Position numbers and translations under genes: made by a program
Notes under the pieces: generated by a model
Seen by the model: the letters and a program-made list of their open reading frames with translations, nothing else
The model's database searches: none
What the model was told of the DNA's origin: nothing
Shown here: piece by piece, positions 24,539 through 32,949 of the stretch
Layout of the letters: every line of letters begins with the position of its first letter
How positions within the stretch are numbered: position 1 is the first letter of the stretch
Origin: Quinella sp. 1Q7
GTDB lineage: Bacteria; Bacillota; Negativicutes; Selenomonadales; Selenomonadaceae
Assembly: GCA_015206805.1 (NCBI GenBank)
Contig: JADEZP010000015.1
Location: 1 to 36,419, forward strand
Direction: 5' to 3'
Length of the DNA: 36,419 bases

Positions 24539-25046
24539 CTGAAAAAATTTTTCGTCGCGCTGATTGTCGCCTTGAGTCTTTGCACGTCCGCCGCCGCTCA
24601 AATCCAATATCGCGATAATGGACTTGAGCACTCACGAAGGCGCAGTTCCCTTCAACATCAACATTTTCAACGCGGGCAAGGCGGCAAACGAATATCGGAT
24701 TCAACATCTCGTGCAATACGGCAAGTTCAACGTCCCGAACAGAATTTTGATCGAGGATAAAATTCGTGCGTCGAACTTGAACACGACGGGAATTATCGAC
24801 CCCGACACGGCGAAAAAAATCGGCGAATTGCTCGGCGCGGATTATTCGGTTTACGGCAATGTCAACGACGTGACTTTGAGCGAAACCGGCACGAATACCG
24901 GCGGCGTCGGCTTGGAAATTTCAACCGTAACCGTCAAATCGCACATTACGAAAGTCACGCAAGACAGCGTCCACAACGCCCTGCAAAAGGCGGCGTTTCA
25001 AACGGTCGACATCTTGATTAAGCGGCTTTACGACATCGGCAAATAA
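24539..25046 (+). pseudogene. CsgG-like exported protein gene, frameshifted and start-less
   Basis: CTG at 24539 sits where ATG is expected, followed by KKFFVALIVALSLCTSAAA, a complete signal peptide. After QIQYRDN a one-base shift moves to the frame LSTHEGAVPFNINIFNAG, FNVPNRILIEDKIRAS, KKIGELLGADYSVYGNVNDV, ending LQKAAFQTVDILIKRLYDIG and a stop. The later part resembles CsgG-type secretion-associated proteins. The stretch after EISTVTVKSH looks shortened compared with what the fold would need. An ORF from 24618 could still be translated but lacks a signal peptide and ribosome binding site. Confidence 0.55.
24967..25046 (+). repeat. 80-bp exact direct repeat, copy 1
   Basis: The 3' end of the CsgG-like fragment, through its TAA stop. 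It is repeated without a mismatch at 25137-25216, offset by 170 bases. Confidence 0.95.
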
Positions 25047-25103
25047 ATTTTTCTCGGGCAGTCGTCGGAGGCTGTCCGCTAATTTTTTTCGGGAGGCTTC
25101 GTC

Positions 25104-25216
25104 ATGAGGTGGAGAAATTTTTTCGCCGCGACTGCCGCGTCCACAACGCCCTGCAAAAGGCGGCGTTTCAAACGGTCGACATCTTGATTAAGCGGCTTTA
25201 CGACATCGGCAAATAA
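25104..25216 (+). pseudogene. Chimeric remnant: signal-peptide start fused out of frame to the 80-bp repeat
   Basis: After GGGAGG an ATG at 25104 begins MRWRNFFAATAAS, the start of another exported protein. At 25137 it runs into the second copy of the 80-bp repeat, but out of frame, and ends at an early stop. It looks like the product of a recombination event between paralogues. Confidence 0.6.
25137..25216 (+). repeat. 80-bp exact direct repeat, copy 2
   Basis: Identical to 24967-25046. Joined to a different upstream sequence. Confidence 0.95.
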
Positions 25217-25422
25217 TCGTGCGCGGCGGGTTATGGCGCAACATCGGCGGCAACAAATTCAAATTGCTTGATACGGGCTTGAGTCGTTCGCGTGACGAGC
25301 CGGACTGCAAGATTTCGACACGGACAAAATTATCGGCGAGTTTCATGCGGCGGGTAATTCGTTGCGCGTGCAGTTGGTCGGCTTGACGAGCATAACGCTT
25401 GATATTTCCGTGAGGTGACGAC
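25217..25422 (+). pseudogene. Fragments of an exported or structural protein
   Basis: Protein-like stretches in different frames: WRNIGGNKFKLLDTGLSR, then FDTDKIIGEFHAAGNSLRVQ to DISVR and a stop at 25418. No start codon with a ribosome binding site. Most likely the decayed body of the gene that once began at 25104. Confidence 0.45.
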
Positions 25423-25561
25423 ATGAAAAAATTTTTTGTACTGACGGTGCTGTTGAGCCTGTGCATTATGACCACGCTCAACGGCGGCACACAACTCAAG
25501 CTCAAGACGGGCTTGACGCGCGAAAAAATTTTTCTGCCGCGCCCGCCGTGCGATATTTGCA
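25423..25561 (+). pseudogene. Truncated exported-protein gene (signal peptide only)
   Basis: GAGGTG lies upstream of an ATG that begins MKKFFVLTVLLSLCIMTTL, a clear signal peptide, then about 20 residues. The frame then runs into the pfkA promoter and on into pfkA in the wrong frame, so it cannot encode a normal product. A deletion fusing the gene's 5' end to the pfkA upstream region is the simplest explanation. Confidence 0.5.
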
Positions 25562-25584
25562 ATTCAGAAAATTTATGCTATGAT
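25557..25584 (+). promoter_or_regulatory. Promoter of pfkA-rpiB
   Basis: TTGCAA (25557-25562), 16-base spacer ending ATGC, TATGAT (25579-25584). The TGC just before the -10 gives an extended -10 element. Confidence 0.7.
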
Positions 25585-25633
25585 TGGCGCGGAAATTTTT
25601 TTCAGCGGGTATTTAGGCAGGAGGGATTCGGTT

Positions 25634-26596
25634 ATGTTGAAAAGTATCGCAGTAATGACATCGGGCGGCGACAGCCCCGGCATGAACGCGGCGGTTCGCG
25701 CAGTCACGCGCACGGCACTCCATCAAGGCGTTAAAGTCTGGGGAATTCGCGGCGGCTATCACGGCATGCTTGACGAAGACATTTTCGAGATGCAATCCAA
25801 GGACGTCAGCGACATCATTCAGCGCGGCGGCACATTTTTGGGCACGGCTCGTTGCAAACGCTTCGCCACGCCCGAAGGTCGCATGCTCGGCTATAAAAAT
25901 CTGGTTGACCGCGGCATTCAAGGTCTGGTTGTCGTCGGCGGCGACGGCTCACTGCGCGGCGCGTCAATCTTGAGTCAGGAAACGGGTATCCCGATTGTCG
26001 GACTGCCCGGCACAATCGACAACGACGTTTGGGGCTCCGAATACACAATCGGTTGCGACACCGCTGCCAATACAATCATCGACGCAATAAACAAACTGCG
26101 CGACACAGCCTCGGCTCACCGCAGGACAATCGTCCTTGAAGTCATGGGGCGCAATTCGGGCTGGCTCGCAATGGTTTCGGGCATTTCAGGCGGCGCGGAA
26201 TATATCCTCGTTCCCGAAGAAGAATACGACCTCGACGAAATGTGCGAAGAAATGAAAACCGCCTACGAAGCCGGCAAACGCTATATCCTCGTCGTCGTCG
26301 CTGAAGGCGCGGGCAAAGGTCACGAAATCGGCAAAATCATCGCCGAAAAAACCGGACTCGACACGCGCGTTTCCAAACTCGGTCACATTCAACGCGGCGG
26401 CTCGCCTTCCGTCATCGACCGCGTCAACGCAAGCCGTCTCGGTGAACACGCGGCACTTGCAATCATTTCGGGCTTGTCGGATATCGTTTTCGGATTCAAT
26501 CGCGGGCACGTCGTATCAATTAATCTACACGACGCCGTGAACAACAAGAAACGTCTCAATCCCGAATTCATGCGTCTGGCACGGGTGCTCGCCTAA
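25634..26596 (+). CDS. pfkA: ATP-dependent 6-phosphofructokinase
   Basis: 320 residues. MTSGGDSPGMNAAVRA binds ATP; VVGGDGSLRGA has the small residues of ATP- rather than pyrophosphate-dependent enzymes; PGTIDNDVWGS contains the catalytic Asp region; EVMGRNSGWLA and GHIQRGGSPS bind the sugar phosphate. It makes fructose 1,6-bisphosphate in glycolysis. The ATG follows GGAGGG. An upstream in-frame ATG at 25580 lies inside the promoter and is rejected. It leads into the isomerase gene 12 bases later. Confidence 0.97.
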   Translation: MLKSIAVMTSGGDSPGMNAAVRAVTRTALHQGVKVWGIRGGYHGMLDEDIFEMQSKDVSDIIQRGGTFLGTARCKRFATPEGRMLGYKNLVDRGIQGLVVVGGDGSLRGASILSQETGIPIVGLPGTIDNDVWGSEYTIGCDTAANTIIDAINKLRDTASAHRRTIVLEVMGRNSGWLAMVSGISGGAEYILVPEEEYDLDEMCEEMKTAYEAGKRYILVVVAEGAGKGHEIGKIIAEKTGLDTRVSKLGHIQRGGSPSVIDRVNASRLGEHAALAIISGLSDIVFGFNRGHVVSINLHDAVNNKKRLNPEFMRLARVLA

Positions 26597-26608
26597 GGAG
26601 GTCACAAC

Positions 26609-27070
26609 ATGAAAATCGCTATGGCTAACGACCACGCCGGCACCGCGCTTAAAAATCAAATCAAAGCCTACCTTGAATCGCAAGGTCACGAGGTCAAAGA
26701 CTTCGGCACCTACGACGAGGAAGGTTGCGACCTGTCGGACTTCGTTTATCCCGCCGCACTTGCCGTTGCCAAAGGCGAATGTGAGCGCGGAATTTTCGTC
26801 GACGGCGTCGGTTACGGCAGCGCACTCATCGCCAACAAAATTTACGGCATTTACGCGGCTGTTTGCCAAGATCCCTTCTGCGCGCAACTTTCACGCGAAC
26901 ACACCGACTCCAACGTCCTTTGCATCGGCGGAAAAATTATCGGCTCTGCAATCGCAATGGAAATCGTCAAAACGTGGATGGCGACCGAACCTTTGACGGC
27001 GGAAAAATATCGTCGTCGCGTTCAAAAAGTCGCCGACATCAACAACAAACACTGCGTCCCCGTCAAATAA
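26609..27070 (+). CDS. RpiB/LacAB-family sugar-phosphate isomerase, variant active site
   Basis: 153 residues with the RpiB fold: MKIAMANDHAGTALKNQIK, EVKDFGTYD, SALIANKIYGIYAAVC, REHTDSNVLCIGGKIIGSAI. RpiB interconverts ribose 5-phosphate and ribulose 5-phosphate. The catalytic Cys of the E. coli-type loop (CGTG.G) is replaced by Asp65 (VDGVGYGS). Some RpiB enzymes, such as the mycobacterial one, use an acidic residue at another position, so activity is possible but the substrate may differ. AAGGAGG precedes the ATG. The pfkA partner supports a role in sugar phosphate metabolism. Confidence 0.88.
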   Translation: MKIAMANDHAGTALKNQIKAYLESQGHEVKDFGTYDEEGCDLSDFVYPAALAVAKGECERGIFVDGVGYGSALIANKIYGIYAAVCQDPFCAQLSREHTDSNVLCIGGKIIGSAIAMEIVKTWMATEPLTAEKYRRRVQKVADINNKHCVPVK

Positions 27071-27091
27071 ATCAATCGACATAAAAATTTC

Positions 27092-27118
27092 GCCCGTCAA
27101 TCATCGGCGGGCATTTTT
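27092..27118 (+). terminator. Terminator after the pfkA-isomerase pair
   Basis: GCCCG (27092-27096) pairs with CGGGC (27108-27112), followed by ATTTTTTATT. Confidence 0.85.
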
Positions 27119-27295
27119 TATTGCGGCGGCGGCAGTTTGAAATTTTGTCGCGGCGTTCAACGTCGGGCAGGATTTACGGGCGTCGCGGCGAAAATTTGTT
27201 GCAAATGCCACGGCGGATTTTTTCGCGGCGTGTTAAAATTTTTTCGGAACTCATTCATTGCGAATCACTCATCAAATTTTGAGGAGGGGCGAACA
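27119..27295 (+). other. Upstream region of the hydrogenase operon
   Basis: About 175 bases. It should hold the hya promoter, but I could not assign a clear -35/-10 pair; TGTTAAAAT near 27231-27239 is a candidate -10. No convincing FNR or Fur-type palindrome was seen. The open frame across it is continuous with the small subunit but lacks protein character. Confidence 0.4.
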
Positions 27296-28375
27296 TTGGA
27301 AACTAGGGAGAGCTTATGGGAGGCATATCTCAAGCGCGGCTTCAGTCGTCGGAGCTTCTTGAAAGGCTGCGTCGCGCTGACATCGCTTATGGGCTTGAGC
27401 ACGGATATGTTCTCGAAAGTCGTGGAGGCGGCGGAAACTAAACCGCTTCCCGTCGTAATCTGGATTCACGGGCACGAGTGCACGGGTTGCGACGAATCGT
27501 TTATCCGTTCGGGCGCACCGCTTGCTTCGGACGTGGTGTTGTCGTCAATCGCGCTTGAATACGACCACCTTTTAAGCGCGGCTTGCGGAGCACCGTTTGA
27601 GGCGCATCTCGACGAAACAATCGCCAAATACAACGGGCAATACATTCTTGCCGTCGAAGGTGCCATTGCCACGAAAGACAGCGGCGTCTATTGCATGTCG
27701 GGCGGGCACACGTTCACTCACCTGCTCGAAAAGGCGGCTAAGGGCGCGGCGGCGATTATCGCTTACGGCAGTTGCTCGGCTTACGGCGGCATTCAGGCGG
27801 CTAAACCGAATCCGACGGGCTCGGCGGGCATTGAACGTTTCGTCGGCGGCAAACCGGTCGTCAAAGTCCCCGGCTGTCCGCCGATTCCCGAAGTCATGAC
27901 GGGCGTCGTTATGCACGTCGCGTTGTTCGGAACAATTCCGCCCGTTGACGGCGACGGTCGCCCGAAACAATTCTACGGCAACAGAATTCACGACACGTGC
28001 TATCGCCGACCGTTCTTTGATGCGGGCATGTTCGCGGAAACTTTCGACGACGCCGGCGCGAAGGCAGGTTGGTGCCTTTACAAGCTGGGCTGTCGCGGAC
28101 CGGAAACTTACAACTCCTGCGGCAACCTTCGCTGGTGGCAGGGCATGAGCTATCCGATTCAATCGGGTGCTCCGTGTATCGGTTGCTCGAACTCGAATTT
28201 CTGGGACGAAGACCCGTTCACCGCTCGGCTGCCGCAATACGGCAAACTCGGCGACGCTGACAAAATCGGCGTCGGACTCGGCGTGTTGACTGCGGCGGGC
28301 GTCGTCGGTCATGCCGTGGCAAGTATCGTCCAGCGCAATCAGCGCGACAATTTGATTGACGAACATCACGAATAA
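27296..28375 (+). CDS. hyaA: NiFe hydrogenase small subunit (periplasmic, quinone-linked)
   Basis: 359 residues. The Tat signal FSRRSFLKGC (RR at 18-19) exports the folded heterodimer. The proximal 4Fe-4S ligands begin HECTGCDES (Cys62, Cys65) and continue with YGSCSAYGG and PGCPPIPEV. CYRRPFF, GWCLYKLGCRGP, YNSCGNLRWW and APCIGCSNSNFWD supply the medial and distal clusters. The proximal motif is CTGC, not the CTCC seen in oxygen-tolerant enzymes, so a standard oxygen-sensitive group 1 type is expected. A C-terminal helix (VGLGVLTAAGVVGHAVASIV) anchors it in the membrane. I start at TTG (27296) with GAGGAGGGG upstream. Confidence 0.95.
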   Translation: METRESLWEAYLKRGFSRRSFLKGCVALTSLMGLSTDMFSKVVEAAETKPLPVVIWIHGHECTGCDESFIRSGAPLASDVVLSSIALEYDHLLSAACGAPFEAHLDETIAKYNGQYILAVEGAIATKDSGVYCMSGGHTFTHLLEKAAKGAAAIIAYGSCSAYGGIQAAKPNPTGSAGIERFVGGKPVVKVPGCPPIPEVMTGVVMHVALFGTIPPVDGDGRPKQFYGNRIHDTCYRRPFFDAGMFAETFDDAGAKAGWCLYKLGCRGPETYNSCGNLRWWQGMSYPIQSGAPCIGCSNSNFWDEDPFTARLPQYGKLGDADKIGVGLGVLTAAGVVGHAVASIVQRNQRDNLIDEHHE

Positions 28376-28389
28376 CGAGGTGAATTTTT

Positions 28390-30291
28390 ATGCAACACGT
28401 TGTAGTAGACCCTATCACGCGGATTGAAGGGCACTTGCGCGTTGAAGTCACTGTCGACGAAACGAACGGCACCGTTACCGACGCAATATCAAGCGGCACG
28501 GCGTGGCGCGGACTTGAACTGATTTTGCGCGACCGTGACCCCCGCGACGCTTGGGCGTATATTCAGCGCATTTGCGGCGTCTGCACCACGGCTCACGCGC
28601 TCGCCTCCGTCCGCGCAGTTGAAGACGCACTCGGCATTTCAATCCCGAACAACGCGAATTATATCCGCAACATCATGGCGGCGACGTTGACCGTGCAAGA
28701 CCATATCATACATTTTTATCATCTGCACGCGCTCGATTGGGTAAGCCCCGTCGAAGCACTTGCCGCCGACCCCGCGAAAACCGCCGAACTGCAAGTTGCC
28801 GTGCTCAACGCTTACAGGCTCGACCTCAAGGTTCCGAATGAAGTTGCGACCGAAGCCTTCCCGCACGACTTCCCCGCCGCCACGCCGCAATATTTCGCGG
28901 GCATTAAAGCTCGTGTGCAAGCCATTGTCGAAAGCGGGCAACTCGGTATCTTCGCCGCGCAATGGTGGGATCATCCCGACTACAAACTGTTGCCGCCCGA
29001 AGTCCATTTGATGGCGGTTGCTCACTATCTGGAAATGCTCGACAAGCAACGCGAAATTATCACTCCGCACGTCATCTTCGGCGGCAAAAATCCGCACCCG
29101 CACTACGCAGTCGGCGGAATGCCCTGTTCCATATCGATGACCGACGGCAACGCACCGATTAACACCGCACGCCTTGCAATCGTCGACCGCGCAATTAATA
29201 TGGCTCGCGACCTCGTCAACAACTACTACCTGCCCGACCTCGTCGCTATCGGCGTCATTTACGCAAAGGCGGGACGCGTCGACGGCGGCGGACTGTCCAA
29301 AACCCGCGTGCTCGGATTCGGCGATTATCCGCTGACGGGCTACAAAGGCACATCAAACGGCGGCGGCTACTTCGACAATCTGCTTGTCCGCTCAAACGGC
29401 GTCGTCGAAGATTTCGGCATGGGCGTCGACAAGGCTCGGTTTACGCCCGTCACTGCCGACGACCTTAAAGCTCCCGACACCTTCGCAGAGGGCGTCGAAC
29501 ATGCGTGGTACGAATATCCGACAGGCGGCGCGAAAGACTTGCACCCGTGGGAAGGCGTCACCAAAGATAAATACACCGGTCCGAAAACCGGTACGCCGAC
29601 AATGTGGGAGACGCTCAACGAGGCGGGCAAATATTCATGGCTCAAAACGCCCAAGTGGAAGGGCAAACTTTGCGAAGTCGGTCCGCTGGCGCATTACATC
29701 ATCATTTACACGAAAGCCGCGAAAGGTTTGCTCCCCGACCCGACTTGGGCTGAACAAATGATGCTCAAGCAGATTGAGGCTGTCTCGACGGTGCTGGGTG
29801 TCAGCGCGGAAATTTGGATGCCGACGATGCTCGGACGCACTGCCTGCCGTTGCCTCGACGCACAGCTTGCCGCAGAGATTAACAAATTTTTCTTCGACAA
29901 ACTCATCGCCAACATCAAAATGGGCGACACCGCCACAATGAACAACGAAAAATGGTTCCCCGAAACGTGGGCGCGCGAATGTCACGGCGTCGGCTTGTAC
30001 GAGGCTCCGCGCGGCGCATTGAGCCATTGGGTTTGCATTAAGGACGGCAAAGTCGACAACTATCAGTGCATTGTTCCGACGACGTGGAATGCTTGTCCGC
30101 GCGACGATCAAGCCGGTCACGGTGCTTACGAACTCGCAATGATGACGACGCATGTTGCCGTGCCCGACAAGCCGCTTGAAATCGCGAAGGTTATCCGCTC
30201 CTTCGACCCGTGCATGGCTTGCGCGACGCACATGTTCAACGCCAACGGTGAGGAAATCAACATCATTTCGACCGACCCTTACGGGAGGTGA
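28390..30291 (+). CDS. hyaB: NiFe hydrogenase large subunit
   Basis: 633 residues. VVDPITRIEGHLRVEV opens the protein; RICGVC (Cys62, Cys65) and DPCMACATH (Cys608, Cys611) supply the four nickel-iron ligands. A 19-residue tail after His614 is the usual peptide removed by a maturation endopeptidase after nickel insertion. It oxidises H2 at the periplasmic face together with the small subunit. The hyp maturation genes and the endopeptidase are not in the window. It follows the small subunit gene by 14 bases, with a GAGGTG site. Confidence 0.97.
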   Translation: MQHVVVDPITRIEGHLRVEVTVDETNGTVTDAISSGTAWRGLELILRDRDPRDAWAYIQRICGVCTTAHALASVRAVEDALGISIPNNANYIRNIMAATLTVQDHIIHFYHLHALDWVSPVEALAADPAKTAELQVAVLNAYRLDLKVPNEVATEAFPHDFPAATPQYFAGIKARVQAIVESGQLGIFAAQWWDHPDYKLLPPEVHLMAVAHYLEMLDKQREIITPHVIFGGKNPHPHYAVGGMPCSISMTDGNAPINTARLAIVDRAINMARDLVNNYYLPDLVAIGVIYAKAGRVDGGGLSKTRVLGFGDYPLTGYKGTSNGGGYFDNLLVRSNGVVEDFGMGVDKARFTPVTADDLKAPDTFAEGVEHAWYEYPTGGAKDLHPWEGVTKDKYTGPKTGTPTMWETLNEAGKYSWLKTPKWKGKLCEVGPLAHYIIIYTKAAKGLLPDPTWAEQMMLKQIEAVSTVLGVSAEIWMPTMLGRTACRCLDAQLAAEINKFFFDKLIANIKMGDTATMNNEKWFPETWARECHGVGLYEAPRGALSHWVCIKDGKVDNYQCIVPTTWNACPRDDQAGHGAYELAMMTTHVAVPDKPLEIAKVIRSFDPCMACATHMFNANGEEINIISTDPYGR

Positions 30292-30297
30292 ACGGCA

Positions 30298-30996
30298 ATG
30301 GCAAGTAAATCAGTCAAAGACGTTCAACGCAAGGAGTATTACATTTTCAGCCCGTTCCTGCGAATTTTCCACTGGATAATGGCGTCGCAGATTGTAATTC
30401 TCTTCGCGACGGGACTGCTCATTACAAAGCCGATGAACGTCGCGATAACCGAGCCCGTCTTTTCGATAACGTCAATGGATTTGGTGCGCGACATCCACTT
30501 TACCAGCGCGTTCATACTGTGTGCGTCGCTGATTCTGCGCATGTACGGCTTCATCATCAACAAGGGCGACCGCCTGTTCCCGCGTGTCTGGGAAGGTCAT
30601 TTCTACGAAGAGACCGTCGACGTCGCGCTGCATTACATGCTGATAAGACCGCATCACGCGTCGTTCCTGCGCAATCCGTTGGCACGCGGCTCATACGCGG
30701 CACTGTATCTGTTGCTCGCGATTGAGATTCTGACGGGCTTCGCAATGTACTTCATGACAAATCCGTCGTCGACGGGCGGAATGCTTTTCGGCTGGGTCAA
30801 CGTGCTTGTCGGCTCGGAAATGATGGCGCATTACATCCACCATTACGTTGCGTGGTTTATAATTCTGTTCGCAATCGGACATTTGTACATGGTCATTCGC
30901 GCCGAATTCATGGAAGGCGAAAGCGAAATTTCCAGCATGTTCAGCGGCAAAAAAATTCTTGCGCACACGCCGAAAGATGCAAACGAACTCGATTAA
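30298..30996 (+). CDS. hyaC: NiFe hydrogenase cytochrome b subunit
   Basis: 232 residues and four main membrane segments. Heme-ligand histidines fall in RIFHWIMASQIVI, RDIHFTSAFIL and HYIHHYVAWFIILFAIGHLY. This di-heme b subunit takes electrons from the small subunit's distal cluster and reduces menaquinone in the membrane. GGGAGG lies within the end of the large subunit gene. It completes a hyaABC-like operon, ended by the hairpin at 31020-31048. Confidence 0.94.
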   Translation: MASKSVKDVQRKEYYIFSPFLRIFHWIMASQIVILFATGLLITKPMNVAITEPVFSITSMDLVRDIHFTSAFILCASLILRMYGFIINKGDRLFPRVWEGHFYEETVDVALHYMLIRPHHASFLRNPLARGSYAALYLLLAIEILTGFAMYFMTNPSSTGGMLFGWVNVLVGSEMMAHYIHHYVAWFIILFAIGHLYMVIRAEFMEGESEISSMFSGKKILAHTPKDANELD

Positions 30997-31019
30997 ACAT
31001 ATCCGATAAAAAAATTTTT

Positions 31020-31048
31020 CCCCGCCACGTGACGGGGAATTTTTTTTG
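31020..31048 (+). terminator. Terminator after the hydrogenase operon
   Basis: CCCCG (31020-31024) pairs with CGGGG (31033-31037), followed by AATTTTTTTT. The T-run abuts the ribosome binding site of the next gene, so some read-through could express it. Confidence 0.85.
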
Positions 31049-31061
31049 GAGGCGAATTGCT

Positions 31062-32036
31062 TTGGACGTTAAAAAAATTTTGTGCGGCGACGAATACAAC
31101 TTCCTGCGCGACGACGTGCGGCTCGGAAAAAATATCGCGTACTTGACGGTGGCGGGCTCCATTGCTTACGGCACGAATAACGCCGACTCCGACGTCGACC
31201 TGCGCGGCTTCGCGATTGAGCCGATTGATTCGTTGCTGACGGACACGGCTTTTGAGCAGGTCGCGGACGACAAAACCGACACGGTCATTTACGGACTGCG
31301 AAAATTTTTCAAGCTCTGCGCCGACTGCAACCCGAACGTTTTGGATTTGCTCGGCACGAAAGACGAACATATCCTGCACATGAGCGACGCGGGGCGCAAA
31401 GTTCGCGACAACGCCGAAATCTTCCTGTCGAAACGGGCGTACAAAAGTTTCGTCGGTTACGCGACGGCTCAACTGCGGCGACTGCAAAACGCTTTGGCTC
31501 ACGACAGTTATCCGCAACACGAAAAAAATTTGCACGTGCTCAAGTCGATTCGCTCAATGATGACGGCTTGTCGGCGGGAATACGGCTTGCAAAATTCCGC
31601 GATTGATTTCGACTTGTCGGGCGACGAAATTTTTGTGACGATCTCCGCCGAAAAAATCCCGCTCGAAAAATTTTTGGCAATGAATTCCGACTTGCAAACC
31701 ATGTTGCGAAATTACGCGAAACTCAATAACCGCAACCGCAAAAAAGACGACAATCACCTGCACAAGCACGCGATGCACCTGATTCGGCTGTATCTGACGG
31801 GCATTGACATTTTGGCGGGGCGCGGAATCGTGACGTATCGCGAAGACGATTTGCCGCTGCTGAAAAAAATTCGGGCGGGCGAAATTCCGTTCGATGATGT
31901 CTTCAAGTTGGCGGACGAATGCGGCGAAAAAATTTCGGCGGCGTACAAAAGCTCCACGTTGCCCGACACGCCCGACGTCGCAAAAATTCACAGGCTCCTG
32001 CTCGAAATTTACCGTCAACACGCGGTGCAAGCTTGA
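31062..32036 (+). CDS. Predicted nucleotidyltransferase (DNA polymerase beta superfamily)
   Basis: 324 residues. The N-terminal nucleotidyltransferase core has VAGSIAYGTNNADSDVDLRG, with the GS pair at 32-33 and the metal-binding Asp44 and Asp46. The rest is helical (ATAQLRRLQNALAHDS, HLHKHAMHLIRLYLTG). It resembles the COG3541-type predicted nucleotidyltransferases, whose substrates are largely unknown. The start is TTG at 31062 with GGAGG nine bases upstream. Its upstream region is just the hydrogenase terminator, so expression may depend on read-through or a promoter I did not find. Confidence 0.85.
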   Translation: MDVKKILCGDEYNFLRDDVRLGKNIAYLTVAGSIAYGTNNADSDVDLRGFAIEPIDSLLTDTAFEQVADDKTDTVIYGLRKFFKLCADCNPNVLDLLGTKDEHILHMSDAGRKVRDNAEIFLSKRAYKSFVGYATAQLRRLQNALAHDSYPQHEKNLHVLKSIRSMMTACRREYGLQNSAIDFDLSGDEIFVTISAEKIPLEKFLAMNSDLQTMLRNYAKLNNRNRKKDDNHLHKHAMHLIRLYLTGIDILAGRGIVTYREDDLPLLKKIRAGEIPFDDVFKLADECGEKISAAYKSSTLPDTPDVAKIHRLLLEIYRQHAVQA

Positions 32037-32047
32037 CAAAAAAATTT

Positions 32048-32083
32048 CTCCCCGCCGCTTACGTGAGTGACGGGGAGTTTTTT
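32048..32083. terminator. Bidirectional terminator between convergent genes
   Basis: CTCCCCG (32048-32054) pairs with CGGGGAG (32071-32077); TTTTTTT follows on the plus strand and an AAATTT-rich run flanks the other side. It serves the nucleotidyltransferase and cvfB transcripts. Confidence 0.85.
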
Positions 32084-32949
32084 TATGTCTCGACGATTCG
32101 GAAGGTGTCGCCGAATTTTTCAATGCGCCGTTCGCGGAAAAGATGTCCGACAGCACGCTTGAACGCCGCCTTGCTAAGCTTGAGCGCGGCAAAAATTTTT
32201 TCGGGCGGACTTTTGTCGGTTAGCGGCAGTAAGCCGTCGTTCGACTGCATGAGCTTGAAAATCCGTTCCGCGTCGCCGTCAAGGGCAGTTTCTTTGATTT
32301 CGCGCAGTGAGCCGTTGAGCCGCCCGTCGCCACGCAGGAAGGTTATTCGCACGTCGACGACCTCGCCGACACGCAACGCACGCGGAATTTCTTTCTGCGG
32401 GATAAAAATTATGTACCGCTCGTTGCTGAAGACGAACGCGCCTTTCTCAATGATGTTGAATATCGCGCCCGTGAGCATGTCGCCGATTTTGACGCCGTCA
32501 GCAGGTTTCGACGCGCGGCGAATTTCGTCCGAAACGTTCATTGACACGGCAAGGCGTCCGGATTTGTCGCGGTAAAGTTTCGCCCAAACGACTTCGCCGA
32601 CACGCGGACGCCCGCGCATTTCAGCGAACGGCATAAAAATTCCGCGCTCGGCACCCGCGTCGACAAAGGCACCGTCAGCCGTCACGTTGATGACTTTGAG
32701 CCGTGCGATTTGACCTTCGCGCATACGCGGCACCCGCATACTTGCCGTCAGCCGCCGTTTCGGGTCCAGGTACAGGAAAACTTTCACGACGTCGCCGATT
32801 GAAACGTCCGCAGTCTGTTGCGCCTTGTGCAGTAAAATGTCGTCGGAAGTGTTGCCCGTGCCCGCGTCAAGGAATGCGCCCATATCGCTCACGCGCACGA
32901 CTTTAAGTTCGGCAACCGTCATCGGCTTCAGTGGAAAATCAGTCTTCAT
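32083..32949 (-). CDS. cvfB: S1 RNA-binding protein, CvfB/YitL family
   Basis: 288 residues. Consecutive S1-like beta-barrels: LKVVRVSDMGAFLDAGTG, LKVINVTADGAFVDAGAERG, and GAIFNIIEKGAFVFSNERYI. A C-terminal winged-helix region follows (RIFKLMQSNDGLLPLTDKS, KLSKAAFKRAVGHLFRERR). CvfB proteins bind RNA and influence virulence or stress gene expression in Firmicutes. The ATG at 32949 overlaps the end of rsfS (ATGAAGACTGA), which suggests coupling. An internal ATG nine codons later would also fit the family N-terminus. Confidence 0.88.
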   Translation of the reverse strand: MKTDFPLKPMTVAELKVVRVSDMGAFLDAGTGNTSDDILLHKAQQTADVSIGDVVKVFLYLDPKRRLTASMRVPRMREGQIARLKVINVTADGAFVDAGAERGIFMPFAEMRGRPRVGEVVWAKLYRDKSGRLAVSMNVSDEIRRASKPADGVKIGDMLTGAIFNIIEKGAFVFSNERYIIFIPQKEIPRALRVGEVVDVRITFLRGDGRLNGSLREIKETALDGDAERIFKLMQSNDGLLPLTDKSPPEKIFAALKLSKAAFKRAVGHLFRERRIEKFGDTFRIVET

